Source: Cribrihabitans_A pelagius (GTDB taxonomy: Bacteria; Pseudomonadota; Alphaproteobacteria; Rhodobacterales; Rhodobacteraceae). Taken from it: a stretch of DNA of 64,000 nucleotides. The stretch is taken from NCBI RefSeq assembly GCF_048820915.1, contig NZ_JBMERR010000023.1, positions 1 through 64,000 on the forward strand. The letters run 5' to 3'. A program made the position numbers and the translations under genes. A model generated the notes under the pieces. The model searched no databases. It worked only from the letters and a program-made list of their open reading frames with translations, and was not told where the DNA came from. Numbering within the stretch: the first letter of the stretch is position 1; every line of letters begins with the position of its first letter. This document shows positions 1 to 7,842 of this stretch, one piece after another.

Positions 1-116
1 ATTGGCCGAAAGCGCTCGAAATCCACCGTGGCATTCAATGTCTCCAGCGGATCGCCACCCGCCGAGATCTCCGCCAGCCGGTCATCAACGCTCCAGAAGC
101 CTGCTTGCCTCGACAT
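1..116 (-). CDS. IS5-family transposase, N-terminal part (cut by window edge)
   Basis: The reverse strand from an ATG at 116 reads 38 codons to the window edge without a stop. It begins MSRQAGFWSVDDRLAEIS and continues with GDPLETL and a VDFERFRP motif. This is the typical N-terminus of IS5-group transposases, which act on the DNA ends of their own element by DDE chemistry; the DDE catalytic domain would lie outside the window. The sequence up to about 200 probably contains the IS promoter and terminal inverted repeat, but the exact end cannot be fixed with only one end visible. Recognition rests on the N-terminal motif alone, so whether the element is intact is unknown. Confidence 0.8.
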   Translation of the reverse strand, partial: MSRQAGFWSVDDRLAEISAGGDPLETLNATVDFERFRP

Positions 117-201
117 GGCCGCCTCCCGGTTACGCGGGAAGTGAATCACGTTATCCGCCGATCAGCCAGAGGTTTCCGGAGGTGTCCAACTGGGATCGCG
201 C

Positions 202-281
202 GCTCCCGCCCGTCGCCCGATGCGTCAAAGCCGCATCCGCTCCGGTTGGGCGGGGCCGCGCGCGCCTCTGGCGCGCGCGGC
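202..281 (+). repeat. Dispersed two-hairpin intergenic repeat, family 1, copy 1
   Basis: A CTCCCGCCCGTC block at 203-214 is followed by a hairpin (GATGCG 219-224 with CGCATC 232-237), then GCTCCGGTTGGGCGGGG, then a perfect 12-bp GC hairpin (255-266 with 270-281). The same order of conserved blocks and hairpins recurs at 43967-44041 and 52943-53017. It sits between the IS5 end and the 3' end of the methylmalonyl-CoA mutase gene. The function is not known; a bidirectional terminator or structured RNA element is the simplest reading. Confidence 0.75.
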
Positions 282-393
282 GGCAGCGGCCCCGTGGGGC
301 CCGCTGCGCGGCCCAAGGCCGCCAAAGGATCTTGCCCGAAGGGCAAGGCTTCTGCGGCCGCGGGAGCCCCTGCCCCGCCGGCCGCCAAGGCGC

Positions 394-2520
394 TCAGCTG
401 CGCGCTTCGCGGATCAGTTTCAGGATGTCCTGCGCCGCTTCCGGGATGTTGGTTCCGGGGCCGAAGATGGCCTTCACGCCGGCCTTGTGGAGGAAGTCGT
501 AATCCTGCTGCGGGATCACGCCGCCGCAGATCACGATAATGTCGCCTGCGCCTTCCGCCTTCAGCGCCTCCACCAGCTGCGGCGCCAGCGTCTTGTGGCC
601 CGCGGCCTGACTGGAGATGCCGACCACATGCACGTCATTGTCGATGGCGTCCTGGGCGGCTTCCGCGGGCGTCTGGAACAGCGGACCCACGTCGACGTCA
701 AAGCCGATGTCGGCAAAGGCGGTGGCAATCACCTTGGCGCCGCGGTCGTGGCCATCCTGGCCCATCTTGACCACCAGCAGACGCGGGCGGCGGCCTTCCT
801 CGGCGGCAAAATCCTCGATCGACTTCTGGATCGCGGCAAAGCCCTCGTCGCCCTCGTAAGCGGCGCCATAGACGCCGGCCAGGGTTTTGACTTCGGCGCG
901 GTGACGGCCGAATTCCTTTTCCATTGCCATGCTGATTTCTCCGACAGAGGCCCGGGCCCGGGCCGCCTCCACGGCGGCCTCCAGAAGGTTGCCGCCGTCC
1001 CTGGCGCGGCGGGTGAGATCATCGAGCGCCGCCTGGCAGGCAGCCTCGTCGCGGGTGCCGCGCATCTTCTGCAGACGGGCGATCTGCGCTTCGCGCACCT
1101 TGACGTTGTCGACATCGAGGATGTCGATCGGGTCTTCCTTGTCCTTGCGGTACTTGTTGACGCCGACCACGACTTCCTCGCCGCGGTCGATCATCGCCTG
1201 GCGGCGCGCCGCCGACTCCTCGATGCGGAGCTTGGGCATGCCGGACTCGACCGCCTTGGTCATGCCGCCCATCTCCTCGACCTCCTCCATCAGCGCCCAG
1301 GCCTTCTCGACCAGCTCATTCGTCAGGCTTTCGACGTAGTAGGAGCCCGCCAGCGGATCGACCACATTGGTCACTCCGGTCTCCTCCTGCAGCACCAGCT
1401 GGGTGTTGCGGGCGATGCGGGCGGAGAAATCCGTCGGCAGCGCGATGGCCTCGTCCAGCGCGTTGGTGTGCAGCGATTGGGTGCCGCCGAGCACCGCGCT
1501 CATCGCCTCATAAGCGGTGCGGATCACGTTGTTGTAGGGGTCCTGCTCCTGCAGGCTCACGCCCGAGGTCTGGCAATGGGTGCGCAGCATCTTGGAGCGC
1601 TCGTTCTTGGCCCCGAAATCGGTCATCACCCGGTGCCAAAGAGTGCGCGCGGCGCGCAGCTTGGCGATTTCCATGAAGAAATTCATGCCGATGGCGAAGA
1701 AGAAGCTGAGCCGGCCTGCGAATTTATCCACATCCATGCCCGCGTCAATCGCAGCGCGCACATATTCGCGCCCGTCCGCCAGCGTGTAGGCCAGCTCCTG
1801 CACCAGGTTCGCGCCGGCCTCCTGCATGTGGTAGCCGGAGATCGAGATCGAGTTGAACTTGGGCATCTCGTTCGAGGTGTACTCGATGATGTCCGAGATG
1901 ATCCGCATCGAGGGCTTGGGCGGATAGATATAGGTGTTGCGGACCATGAACTCCTTCAGGATGTCGTTCTGGATGGTGCCCGCCAGCAGGGATTTGTCGT
2001 GGCCCTGCTCCTCCCCTGCGACGATGAAAGAAGCCAGCACCGGGATCACCGCGCCGTTCATCGTCATCGAGACAGAGACCTGATCGAGCGGGATGCCGTC
2101 GAACAGGATTTTCATGTCCTCGACAGAGTCGATTGCGACACCAGCCTTGCCGACATCGCCGACCACGCGCGGGTGGTCGCTGTCATAGCCGCGGTGGGTG
2201 GCCAGATCGAAGGCGACCGAAACCCCCTGCTGGCCTGCGGCCAGGTTGCGGCGGTAGAAGGCGTTGGATTCTTCGGCGGTGGAAAAGCCCGCATACTGGC
2301 GGATGGTCCAGGGGCGGCCTGCGTACATGGTCGCCTTGACGCCCCGGGTGAAGGGGCCAATGCCCGGCAGCGAGCCCATGTGCGGCAGTTCCCGCGTATC
2401 TTCCTCGGTGTAGAGCGGCTTGACCTCGATGCCTTCCAGCGTCTGCCAATTGAGGTCGTCAACCGCCCGTCCGCGCAGCTCTTTTTCAGCCAGAGCCTGC
2501 CATTCGTCTTTCTTCGTCAT
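394..2520 (-). CDS. scpA: Methylmalonyl-CoA mutase (adenosylcobalamin-dependent)
   Basis: This enzyme isomerises (R)-methylmalonyl-CoA to succinyl-CoA in the cytoplasm, the last step of propionyl-CoA assimilation and part of the ethylmalonyl-CoA pathway. The 708-residue protein has the N-terminal TIM-barrel substrate domain, with a RQYAGFSTAEESN signature near residue 90 and SISGYHMQEAGA further on. A C-terminal B12-binding domain from about residue 578 contains the DGHDRG cobalt-ligand motif (His about 591). The length matches single-chain mutases. The start at 2520 overlaps the 3' end of the upstream sulfotransferase-like gene by 35 bases, which suggests co-transcription and perhaps coupled translation. 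It lies some 2.3 kb downstream of pccA on the same strand, as expected for the pathway. Confidence 0.97.
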   Translation of the reverse strand: MTKKDEWQALAEKELRGRAVDDLNWQTLEGIEVKPLYTEEDTRELPHMGSLPGIGPFTRGVKATMYAGRPWTIRQYAGFSTAEESNAFYRRNLAAGQQGVSVAFDLATHRGYDSDHPRVVGDVGKAGVAIDSVEDMKILFDGIPLDQVSVSMTMNGAVIPVLASFIVAGEEQGHDKSLLAGTIQNDILKEFMVRNTYIYPPKPSMRIISDIIEYTSNEMPKFNSISISGYHMQEAGANLVQELAYTLADGREYVRAAIDAGMDVDKFAGRLSFFFAIGMNFFMEIAKLRAARTLWHRVMTDFGAKNERSKMLRTHCQTSGVSLQEQDPYNNVIRTAYEAMSAVLGGTQSLHTNALDEAIALPTDFSARIARNTQLVLQEETGVTNVVDPLAGSYYVESLTNELVEKAWALMEEVEEMGGMTKAVESGMPKLRIEESAARRQAMIDRGEEVVVGVNKYRKDKEDPIDILDVDNVKVREAQIARLQKMRGTRDEAACQAALDDLTRRARDGGNLLEAAVEAARARASVGEISMAMEKEFGRHRAEVKTLAGVYGAAYEGDEGFAAIQKSIEDFAAEEGRRPRLLVVKMGQDGHDRGAKVIATAFADIGFDVDVGPLFQTPAEAAQDAIDNDVHVVGISSQAAGHKTLAPQLVEALKAEGAGDIIVICGGVIPQQDYDFLHKAGVKAIFGPGTNIPEAAQDILKLIREARS

Positions 2521-3418
2521 CAGGTCTTCCTCTTGTCAGGTCTGTGCGGGGCGGGTTCATGCCCGCCGCCTGTTTATCCGGATCCTGCACCAGCGTGGCG
2601 GTGCCATCGGCGCCGCCTGCCAGCCACAGGATGTCATCCGCGTAAGCCTCGCGCAGCGCTGCTGCCTGGGCTTCGCTGAAGGGGCGCCAGCGGCCGCTGC
2701 CCTCGGGCAGGCGGGCGGCGGCGGCGGGTGGCAGGCTGGCACGCAGGTCCTGCAAGCAGAGCGCCGCGTTGAGCCGCACCCGCGCGTGGGTGCGCGGCGC
2801 GGCAAGTCCGGTGAGCGCCGCCAGCTGCGCCTCCGGCCGCGGGCCGAAGGTCTCGAACGGCAGCACATGCAGGCGCACGCCGGGCATGGCGCAGGCGATG
2901 TCGGTGATCACATCGCGCCAGCTGCGCTGCGCCGCTGCCAGCCTCGCAAGCTGCGCCGCGGGCGCTGCCTGGTGGCCGCGCGCCACCGCATAGGCCAGCG
3001 CCGAGGTCCAGTAGCTCTCCAGGCTGCGGATGTTCAGCGCCAAGTCCGTGACTGCGCCGCCAAAGGCCTCGGCAAACCGGGCCATCCGCTCCCCTGCACC
3101 GCAGTAAAGCGCACCAAGCCGCAGGTTCTCGCGCAGGGTGCCGAGCATGTTCTCGTCGCTGATCAGGAGCTGCTGCACACCTTCGCCGCGGCAGGCCTCC
3201 AGATGCAGCCGCAGCCGCCCGCCCGCGCGCTGCGCGAAATCGCGCCCGGTTGCGGCCGCGGGCCCCGGCTGGATGCCGTGGAACAGCCCGTTTCGGGTGC
3301 GCTGGGGCCCCCAGATAGCCAGCCCCTGCGGCGCCAGCACCGGGGTGTTCTGGCGCAGGTATTCCTGGAAGGAGCTGGTGGCGCAGCGGTGGGCGCCGGT
3401 GTGGAGTATGAGCTTCAT
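2486..3418 (-). CDS. Sulfotransferase-like protein
   Basis: A 310-residue protein starting MKLILHTGAHRCATSSFQEY. This resembles the 5'-phosphosulfate-binding loop of PAPS-dependent sulfotransferase-fold proteins (HxGxxKTGTTSLQ-like), although the canonical lysine and glycine are replaced by HRCATSS. The rest, rich in Ala, Arg and Leu, has no motif I can assign. The ATG at 3418 is chosen over the longer frame because the P-loop normally lies at the very N-terminus. Its 3' end overlaps the mutase start by 35 bases, so the two are probably one transcript, but no link to propionate metabolism is visible. Substrate unknown; real sulfotransferase activity is uncertain. Confidence 0.7.
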   Translation of the reverse strand: MKLILHTGAHRCATSSFQEYLRQNTPVLAPQGLAIWGPQRTRNGLFHGIQPGPAAATGRDFAQRAGGRLRLHLEACRGEGVQQLLISDENMLGTLRENLRLGALYCGAGERMARFAEAFGGAVTDLALNIRSLESYWTSALAYAVARGHQAAPAAQLARLAAAQRSWRDVITDIACAMPGVRLHVLPFETFGPRPEAQLAALTGLAAPRTHARVRLNAALCLQDLRASLPPAAAARLPEGSGRWRPFSEAQAAALREAYADDILWLAGGADGTATLVQDPDKQAAGMNPPRTDLTRGRPDDEERRMAGSG

Positions 3419-3595
3419 CGTGCGACGGGGCCTCTGCTGGGGGGCCGCGGACCGCAGCCCGGTCAAGGGGAACTGCTGGATCATGGCAGGCAAGCCCTCT
3501 CGAAGCCGTTAACGATGATATTTTTTGCGCTGGTCTTTGGTTTCCCGGTCGCATTCGCCGCCGCTGCGCATATATTCAACGGGACAGGAGAGATC

Positions 3596-4030
3596 ATGAG
3601 ACCCATCCTAACCTTTGTTTTGGCAGGCTTTCTTCCATTCGCCGCCTGGGCCCAGGACGAGGGCGCGCCGGCGCTGGTGCAGCCTGGGCAGGACGTGGCG
3701 CTGGAGGAATTCCGCTGGAAGCACCGCCCCGTTGTGGTGTTTGCCGACAGCCCCGAAGACCCGCGCTTCCACGAACAGATGGAGCGGCTGACGCAGGGTG
3801 CGCAGATGCTCTTGGAGCGCGATGTGGTCGTGCTGACCGATACCGACCCTTCGGCCCGCTCGGCCCTGCGCAAGAAGCTGCGCCCGCGCGGCTTCATGCT
3901 GGTGCTGGTGGGCAAGGACGGCGGGGTGAAGCTCAGGAAACCGCACCCCTGGACCGTGCGCGAGATCACCCGCACCATCGACAAGTTCCCCGAGCGCCTG
4001 CGCGAGGTGGAAGAGCGGCGCGGCAGCTGA
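3596..4030 (+). CDS. DUF4174-domain exported protein
   Basis: A 144-residue protein with a clear signal peptide (MRPILTFVLAGFLPFAAWA, cleavage before about Gln-20). A compact domain follows with the pattern RPVVVFADSPEDPRF, then VVLTDTD and GFMLVLVGKDGGVKLR. This matches DUF4174, a small periplasmic thioredoxin-like fold of unknown role. The ATG at 3596 is preceded by GGGACAGGAG, a good ribosome binding site. The gene is divergent from the sulfotransferase-like gene with a 177-base spacer that should hold both promoters. Its 3' side ends in two palindromes (4046-4065 and 4089-4108). Confidence 0.8.
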   Translation: MRPILTFVLAGFLPFAAWAQDEGAPALVQPGQDVALEEFRWKHRPVVVFADSPEDPRFHEQMERLTQGAQMLLERDVVVLTDTDPSARSALRKKLRPRGFMLVLVGKDGGVKLRKPHPWTVREITRTIDKFPERLREVEERRGS

Positions 4031-4045
4031 CCGGCCCCCCGGCCC

Positions 4046-4065
4046 AAGCCGCTTGCAAGCGGCTT
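4046..4065. terminator. 20-bp perfect palindrome, possible bidirectional terminator
   Basis: AAGCCGCTTGCAAGCGGCTT is fully self-complementary and lies 16 bases past the DUF4174 stop, between convergent genes. It has no long T-run, so it could be a weak terminator or a protein binding site. The centre is TTGCAA. Confidence 0.45.
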
Positions 4066-4088
4066 GAACGCGGCAGGAGAACCGCGTG

Positions 4089-4108
4089 AAGGCGTTTGCA
4101 AACGCCTT
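4089..4108. terminator. Second 20-bp perfect palindrome with central TTTGCAAA
   Basis: AAGGCGTTTGCAAACGCCTT is perfectly self-complementary and lies 24 bases after the first palindrome. Its centre is TTTGCAAA, the half-site I know for the propionate regulator PccR in Rhodobacter. Terminator and operator readings are both possible. Confidence 0.45.
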
Positions 4109-4142
4109 CCCCGCCGCTGCAGCCCTGTCGTGAAAAGCCGGC

Positions 4143-4649
4143 CTAACCGTTGCTGCGCACGTAGATCAGCGCCATTGCCTGCCGGTCCAGCACCAGCATT
4201 GCCCGGGTTTCCGGCACAAAGACCAGTTTGGACTCCGGGTTGCGGATGGCCTGGTAGTAGATCGCCTTGACCAGGTCGCTCATGCAGCTGAGGCCGGCCA
4301 GCCCGGAATTCAGCACCCCGAGCCCCTGCGGCAGATCGCGCGACATGATCGCCTCGGTCAGCGCATTGGGGGATTTCCCGGCCACGGCAAAGACCACCGG
4401 CTGCCCCTGTCCCAGCAACTTCATGCCGGTCTCCAGCGAGCGCGCCCGCTCCACCAGCGAGGTGACCCGCGGGCTTTCGCCGGTGTGGAAGACGGCTGCG
4501 GTGCAGCTCATCGAGGATTGGAAGAAATAGGTCTCCCCCAGCTCCACCCAGCCGGCCAGCCGGGCGCGCAGCGCCGTCTCCTCGTCCAGCGAGCAGCCGG
4601 AGAGGGCGGCCAGGGGAGCCAGCAGGCAAAAGAGGGCACGGAGCAGCAT
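4143..4649 (-). CDS. Putative lipoprotein of unknown function
   Basis: A 168-residue protein with a lipoprotein signal peptide (LAALSGC, lipidated Cys-19). The mature part holds SCTAAVFHTG and SGLAGLSCMSDLVKAIYY and ends in a conserved-looking VFVPETRAMLVLDRQAMAL stretch. I do not recognise a family. It is probably tethered to a membrane in the periplasm. It follows pccA on the same strand after a 162-base gap containing a GC hairpin (4718-4737), so it may have its own promoter. Confidence 0.7.
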   Translation of the reverse strand: MLLRALFCLLAPLAALSGCSLDEETALRARLAGWVELGETYFFQSSMSCTAAVFHTGESPRVTSLVERARSLETGMKLLGQGQPVVFAVAGKSPNALTEAIMSRDLPQGLGVLNSGLAGLSCMSDLVKAIYYQAIRNPESKLVFVPETRAMLVLDRQAMALIYVRSNG

Positions 4650-4811
4650 TCGGCACCTTCACAACGTCGGACGCCGCAAGGGTGCCGGAAAATCCTGAAG
4701 ATTCGGTGCACGGGGCAGGCCCCGGCGCGGCGGGGCCGCCCCGGAGGAAAGTGCCGGCAGGCCGGACCGAAGGCCCCGCCCGCCGCACACCTATGCCCGC
4801 CCCGTGATACA

Positions 4812-6857
4812 TCACTCGAATTCCATGATCACGTCGTCGACTGCCAGGCTGTCGCCGGGGCCTGCATTGATCTTGGCCACCACCCCCTGCCGTTCGGCCC
4901 GCAGGATGTTCTCCATCTTCATCGCCTCGACGGTGCAAAGCGCCTGGCCTTCCTGGATCTCCTGCCCCACTTCGACATCGACCTTCACGATCAGGCCGGG
5001 CATCGGGCAGAGCAGCATCTTGGAGGTGTCGGGCGCCTGTTTCTCCGGCATCAGCGCCGCCAGTTCGGCCTGGCGCGGGGTGCGCACATGCACCTTCATG
5101 TCAGCCCCGCGGGAGCGGATGCGGAAGCCCTGGGTGATCTTGCCGGTCTTCAGCACCAGCGTCTCGCCCGCCACATCCAGCGTCGCCAGCTGGTCGCCCG
5201 GGGTCCAGTCCGAAGTGACGCGCAGCGCCGCGCCGCCGTCAAAGCGCACGGTAGCGCCCTCGCGGTCGGCGTCGACCACCACTTTGAAGGACTGGTCCTG
5301 CAGCGAGACGACCCAATCGGTGCCCACCTTGCGCTCGTGGTTGTCCATCCGGCCCGAAACACGCGTGCGGCGGATTTCGGCCACCCGGTGCATCGCCGCG
5401 CAGGCTGCCGCGATCTTGCGCAGGTCTTCCTCAGGCAGCGCCGCACCATTGAAACCGTCCGGAAACTCCTCGGCGATGAAGGCCGTGGTCATGTCGCCAG
5501 AGACAAATTTCGGATGATCCATCACCGCCGACAGGAATGGCAGGTTGTGGCCGATGCCCTCAACCTCGAAACTGTCGAGCGCGATGCGCATCGCCTCGAT
5601 CGCCTCCTCCCGGGTCGGCGCCCAGGTGCAGAGCTTGGCGATCATCGGGTCATAGTACATCGAGATCTCGCCGCCCTCGAGAACGCCGGTGTCGTTGCGC
5701 ACGGCGGCCTCGCCCGCGGGCGCATCGCCCTGCCACCTGCCGTTTTCCAACATTGGGCCAGCGGCGGTTTCCTGCGGCGGGCGGTAGCGGGTCAGGCGGC
5801 CGATGGAGGGCAGGAAGTTGCGGTAAGGATCTTCGGCATAAAGGCGGTTCTCGATCGCCCAGCCGGTGAGCTTCACGTCCTCCTGGCGCAGCGGCAGCTC
5901 GCCGCCATCGGCTACGCGGATCATCTGCTCCACCAGATCAACGCCAGTGATCAGTTCGGTCACCGGGTGCTCCACCTGCAAGCGGGTGTTCATTTCCAGG
6001 AAGTAAAAGTTCTTCTCGCCATCGACGATGAACTCTACGGTGCCTGCGCTTGTATAGCCCACGGCCTTGGCCAGTGCGACGGCCTGCTCGCCCATGGCGC
6101 GGCGGGTTTCTTCATCGAGGAACGGCGACGGGGCCTCTTCCACCACTTTCTGGTTGCGGCGCTGGATCGAGCATTCGCGCTCGCCCAGATAGATGCCGTT
6201 GCCGTGCTTGTCGCAGAGCACCTGGATTTCGATGTGGCGCGGCTGGGTCACAAATTTCTCGATGAAGATCCGGTCATCGCCAAAGGAATTCGCGGCCTCG
6301 TTCTTGGAGGACTGGAAGCCTTCGCGCGCCTCATCGTCGTTCCAGGCGATACGCATGCCCTTGCCGCCGCCGCCGGCGGAGGCTTTGATCATCACCGGGT
6401 AGCCGACCTCGTTCGAAATCTTCACCGCTTCTTCGGCGTCCGCGATCAGCCCCATGTAGCCGGGCACGGTGCTCACACCCGCCTCCTGGGCGATCTTCTT
6501 GGAGGTGATCTTGTCGCCCATCGCCTCAATCGCGCCCTTCGGCGGGCCGACAAAGGCCACCCCTTCGGCTTCAAGAGCCTCTGCGAACCGGCTGTTTTCC
6601 GAAAGGAAACCATAGCCTGGATGCACCGCCTGCGCGCCGGTTGCGCGGATCGCCTCCATCACCTTGTCGATCACGATATAGGATTGGTTGGCGGGCGCCG
6701 GGCCGATGCGGACGGCCTCATCGGCCATCTTCACATGCAGCGCGTGCTTGTCGGCGTCGGAATAGATGGCCACGGTCTTGATGCCCATCTTGCGCGCCGT
6801 CTTAATGACGCGGCAGGCGATCTCTCCCCGGTTGGCGATCAGGATCTTTTCAAACAT
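4812..6857 (-). CDS. pccA: Propionyl-CoA carboxylase, biotin-containing alpha subunit
   Basis: The alpha subunit carboxylates its own biotin with ATP and bicarbonate and passes CO2 to the beta subunit, which makes methylmalonyl-CoA. The 681 residues run through a biotin carboxylase domain starting FEKILIANRGEIACRVI, an ATP-grasp loop IKASAGGGGKGM, the linker (BT) region, and a C-terminal biotinyl domain with AMKM, the biotinylated Lys at about 647. The start at 6857 is preceded by AAGGGA and is preferred to the 12-codon longer frame because the protein family begins at MFEKIL. A terminator-like hairpin (6895-6927) separates it from the small lipoprotein gene upstream. Confidence 0.96.
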   Translation of the reverse strand: MFEKILIANRGEIACRVIKTARKMGIKTVAIYSDADKHALHVKMADEAVRIGPAPANQSYIVIDKVMEAIRATGAQAVHPGYGFLSENSRFAEALEAEGVAFVGPPKGAIEAMGDKITSKKIAQEAGVSTVPGYMGLIADAEEAVKISNEVGYPVMIKASAGGGGKGMRIAWNDDEAREGFQSSKNEAANSFGDDRIFIEKFVTQPRHIEIQVLCDKHGNGIYLGERECSIQRRNQKVVEEAPSPFLDEETRRAMGEQAVALAKAVGYTSAGTVEFIVDGEKNFYFLEMNTRLQVEHPVTELITGVDLVEQMIRVADGGELPLRQEDVKLTGWAIENRLYAEDPYRNFLPSIGRLTRYRPPQETAAGPMLENGRWQGDAPAGEAAVRNDTGVLEGGEISMYYDPMIAKLCTWAPTREEAIEAMRIALDSFEVEGIGHNLPFLSAVMDHPKFVSGDMTTAFIAEEFPDGFNGAALPEEDLRKIAAACAAMHRVAEIRRTRVSGRMDNHERKVGTDWVVSLQDQSFKVVVDADREGATVRFDGGAALRVTSDWTPGDQLATLDVAGETLVLKTGKITQGFRIRSRGADMKVHVRTPRQAELAALMPEKQAPDTSKMLLCPMPGLIVKVDVEVGQEIQEGQALCTVEAMKMENILRAERQGVVAKINAGPGDSLAVDDVIMEFE

Positions 6858-6894
6858 AGGCAGTCCCTTGTTTCTTGATGTTCCGAAACGCAAA

Positions 6895-6927
6895 ACGCCG
6901 CCCCCGGAGGCTCTCCGGGCGCGGCGT
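6895..6927 (-). terminator. Rho-independent terminator of the small lipoprotein gene
   Basis: Read on the minus strand, ACGCCGCGCCCGGAGAG pairs with the following CTCCGGGGGCGGCGT around a 3-base centre. It is followed by TTTTGCG. It lies between the lipoprotein stop (6989) and the pccA start (6857). Confidence 0.65.
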
Positions 6928-6988
6928 CTGCGGTGATGCGGGTGCGGCCGGCAGCGGCCGGCGGATCAGCGGGCTGGCGGCAGGCGCC

Positions 6989-7192
6989 TCAGCAGCGATG
7001 CGGGTTTTCCTGGCAGTAGACGAGGTTCGCAGCAGCGCCAACCGCGGCGCCGGTGACCAGGTTGCCGTTGAGCAGCGCCGAGCCGGCCGCGCCGGCGCCT
7101 GCGCCGTAGATGAGCCGTTCGCCGGTGGTGTCGCCACAGGCGGCCAGGAAGGCGCAGAGCGCCGCTGCCGCATAGAGAGGTTTTGCCCGCAT
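6989..7192 (-). CDS. Small glycine/alanine-rich lipoprotein
   Basis: A 67-residue protein whose N-terminus is a lipoprotein signal (ALCAFLAAC, Cys-19). The short mature part is rich in Gly and Ala (YGAGAGAAGSALLNGN and TGAAVGAAANLVYC), a glycine-zipper-like pattern, and ends NPHRC. Such small zipper lipoproteins are common in alphaproteobacterial envelopes, with unknown roles. The ATG at 7192 has a GAAGAAGG ribosome binding site about 10 bases upstream. No operon partner: pccA follows after a terminator. Confidence 0.75.
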   Translation of the reverse strand: MRAKPLYAAAALCAFLAACGDTTGERLIYGAGAGAAGSALLNGNLVTGAAVGAAANLVYCQENPHRC

Positions 7193-7842
7193 GCCTGAAA
7201 TCCTTCTTCGGGGGGAATATTGTTCCCATGGGATTTGGTAAGCGGTGCAAGGGCTTGCAAGCCGCGGCGCAGGACCGCAGCCGGATCGGCGGAGGCTTGC
7301 CACATCCGGGGGGGAATGTGGCAAGCCTTTGCCGCTGCATCAGGGGGGGAAAAGGCGGGCAGACCGCGATTGGGGGCGCAGGCCTGCCCGTTCAGGCGAT
7401 TTGGCCGGAACAGATGCTCGGCACTGCAGCGAGGCTGCGCTGCCACGTTCACGATGCCTTTGCGGAGCCCGCCTGTAAGCACCGGAATCGGACAGCCCCT
7501 GTTTTGGGCAGGTTCCCGCTCAATCTGAACAGCCCCGTGCAGGATCACGCCGACATGCGCCGTGTTTTGCAGGCCGCGGGAAGGGGAAGCCTGTGTCACT
7601 TCCTCGTGACGGCGTGTTCGCCCGGCGGACAATCCGCGTGATCTGGGAAGCCGCAGGCGCGGCAAACCGGTGAGGGCTTGCAAAGGCTTGGCGAAGCAAT
7701 TCACGCCGCCGTGATCCGGGCGTGAGAAATTTTCACATCTGCGCGACCGGATTCTCACGGCGGCTCGCATTGATGTGACTTCCCCGCCCCCGCGGCGCGT
7801 AGCAGCCTTTTTCCCGGGGAGAGAACGAGGAGGGCAATTCCC
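7193..7842. other. 650-base intergenic region upstream of the porin
   Basis: No convincing gene. It holds the palindrome GGCTTGCAAGCC (7251-7262), a perfect 13-bp hairpin (7293-7305 with 7316-7328), and a CTTGCAAA box (7677-7684) 160 bases before the porin start. The length suggests a regulated promoter region or a small RNA. Confidence 0.5.
7293..7328. other. 13-bp perfect hairpin in the porin upstream region
   Basis: AGGCTTGCCACAT (7293-7305) pairs perfectly with ATGTGGCAAGCCT (7316-7328) around a 10-base loop. Only TT follows, so it is a weak terminator at best. It could end a small RNA or be an operator. Confidence 0.5.

Noticed and set aside
2133..2339. Small plus-strand frames with arginine-rich products throughout the window
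   Set aside because: They lie within confident genes on the other strand or frame and have no start signal.
220..2679. Long 819-codon plus-strand frame opposite methylmalonyl-CoA mutase
   Set aside because: It is the antisense of a clear scpA gene; high GC keeps the complementary frame open. The composition (His/Arg/Leu-rich) fits no family.
4485..6878. 797-codon plus-strand frame opposite pccA
   Set aside because: Shadow of pccA; no ribosome site and no recognisable domain.
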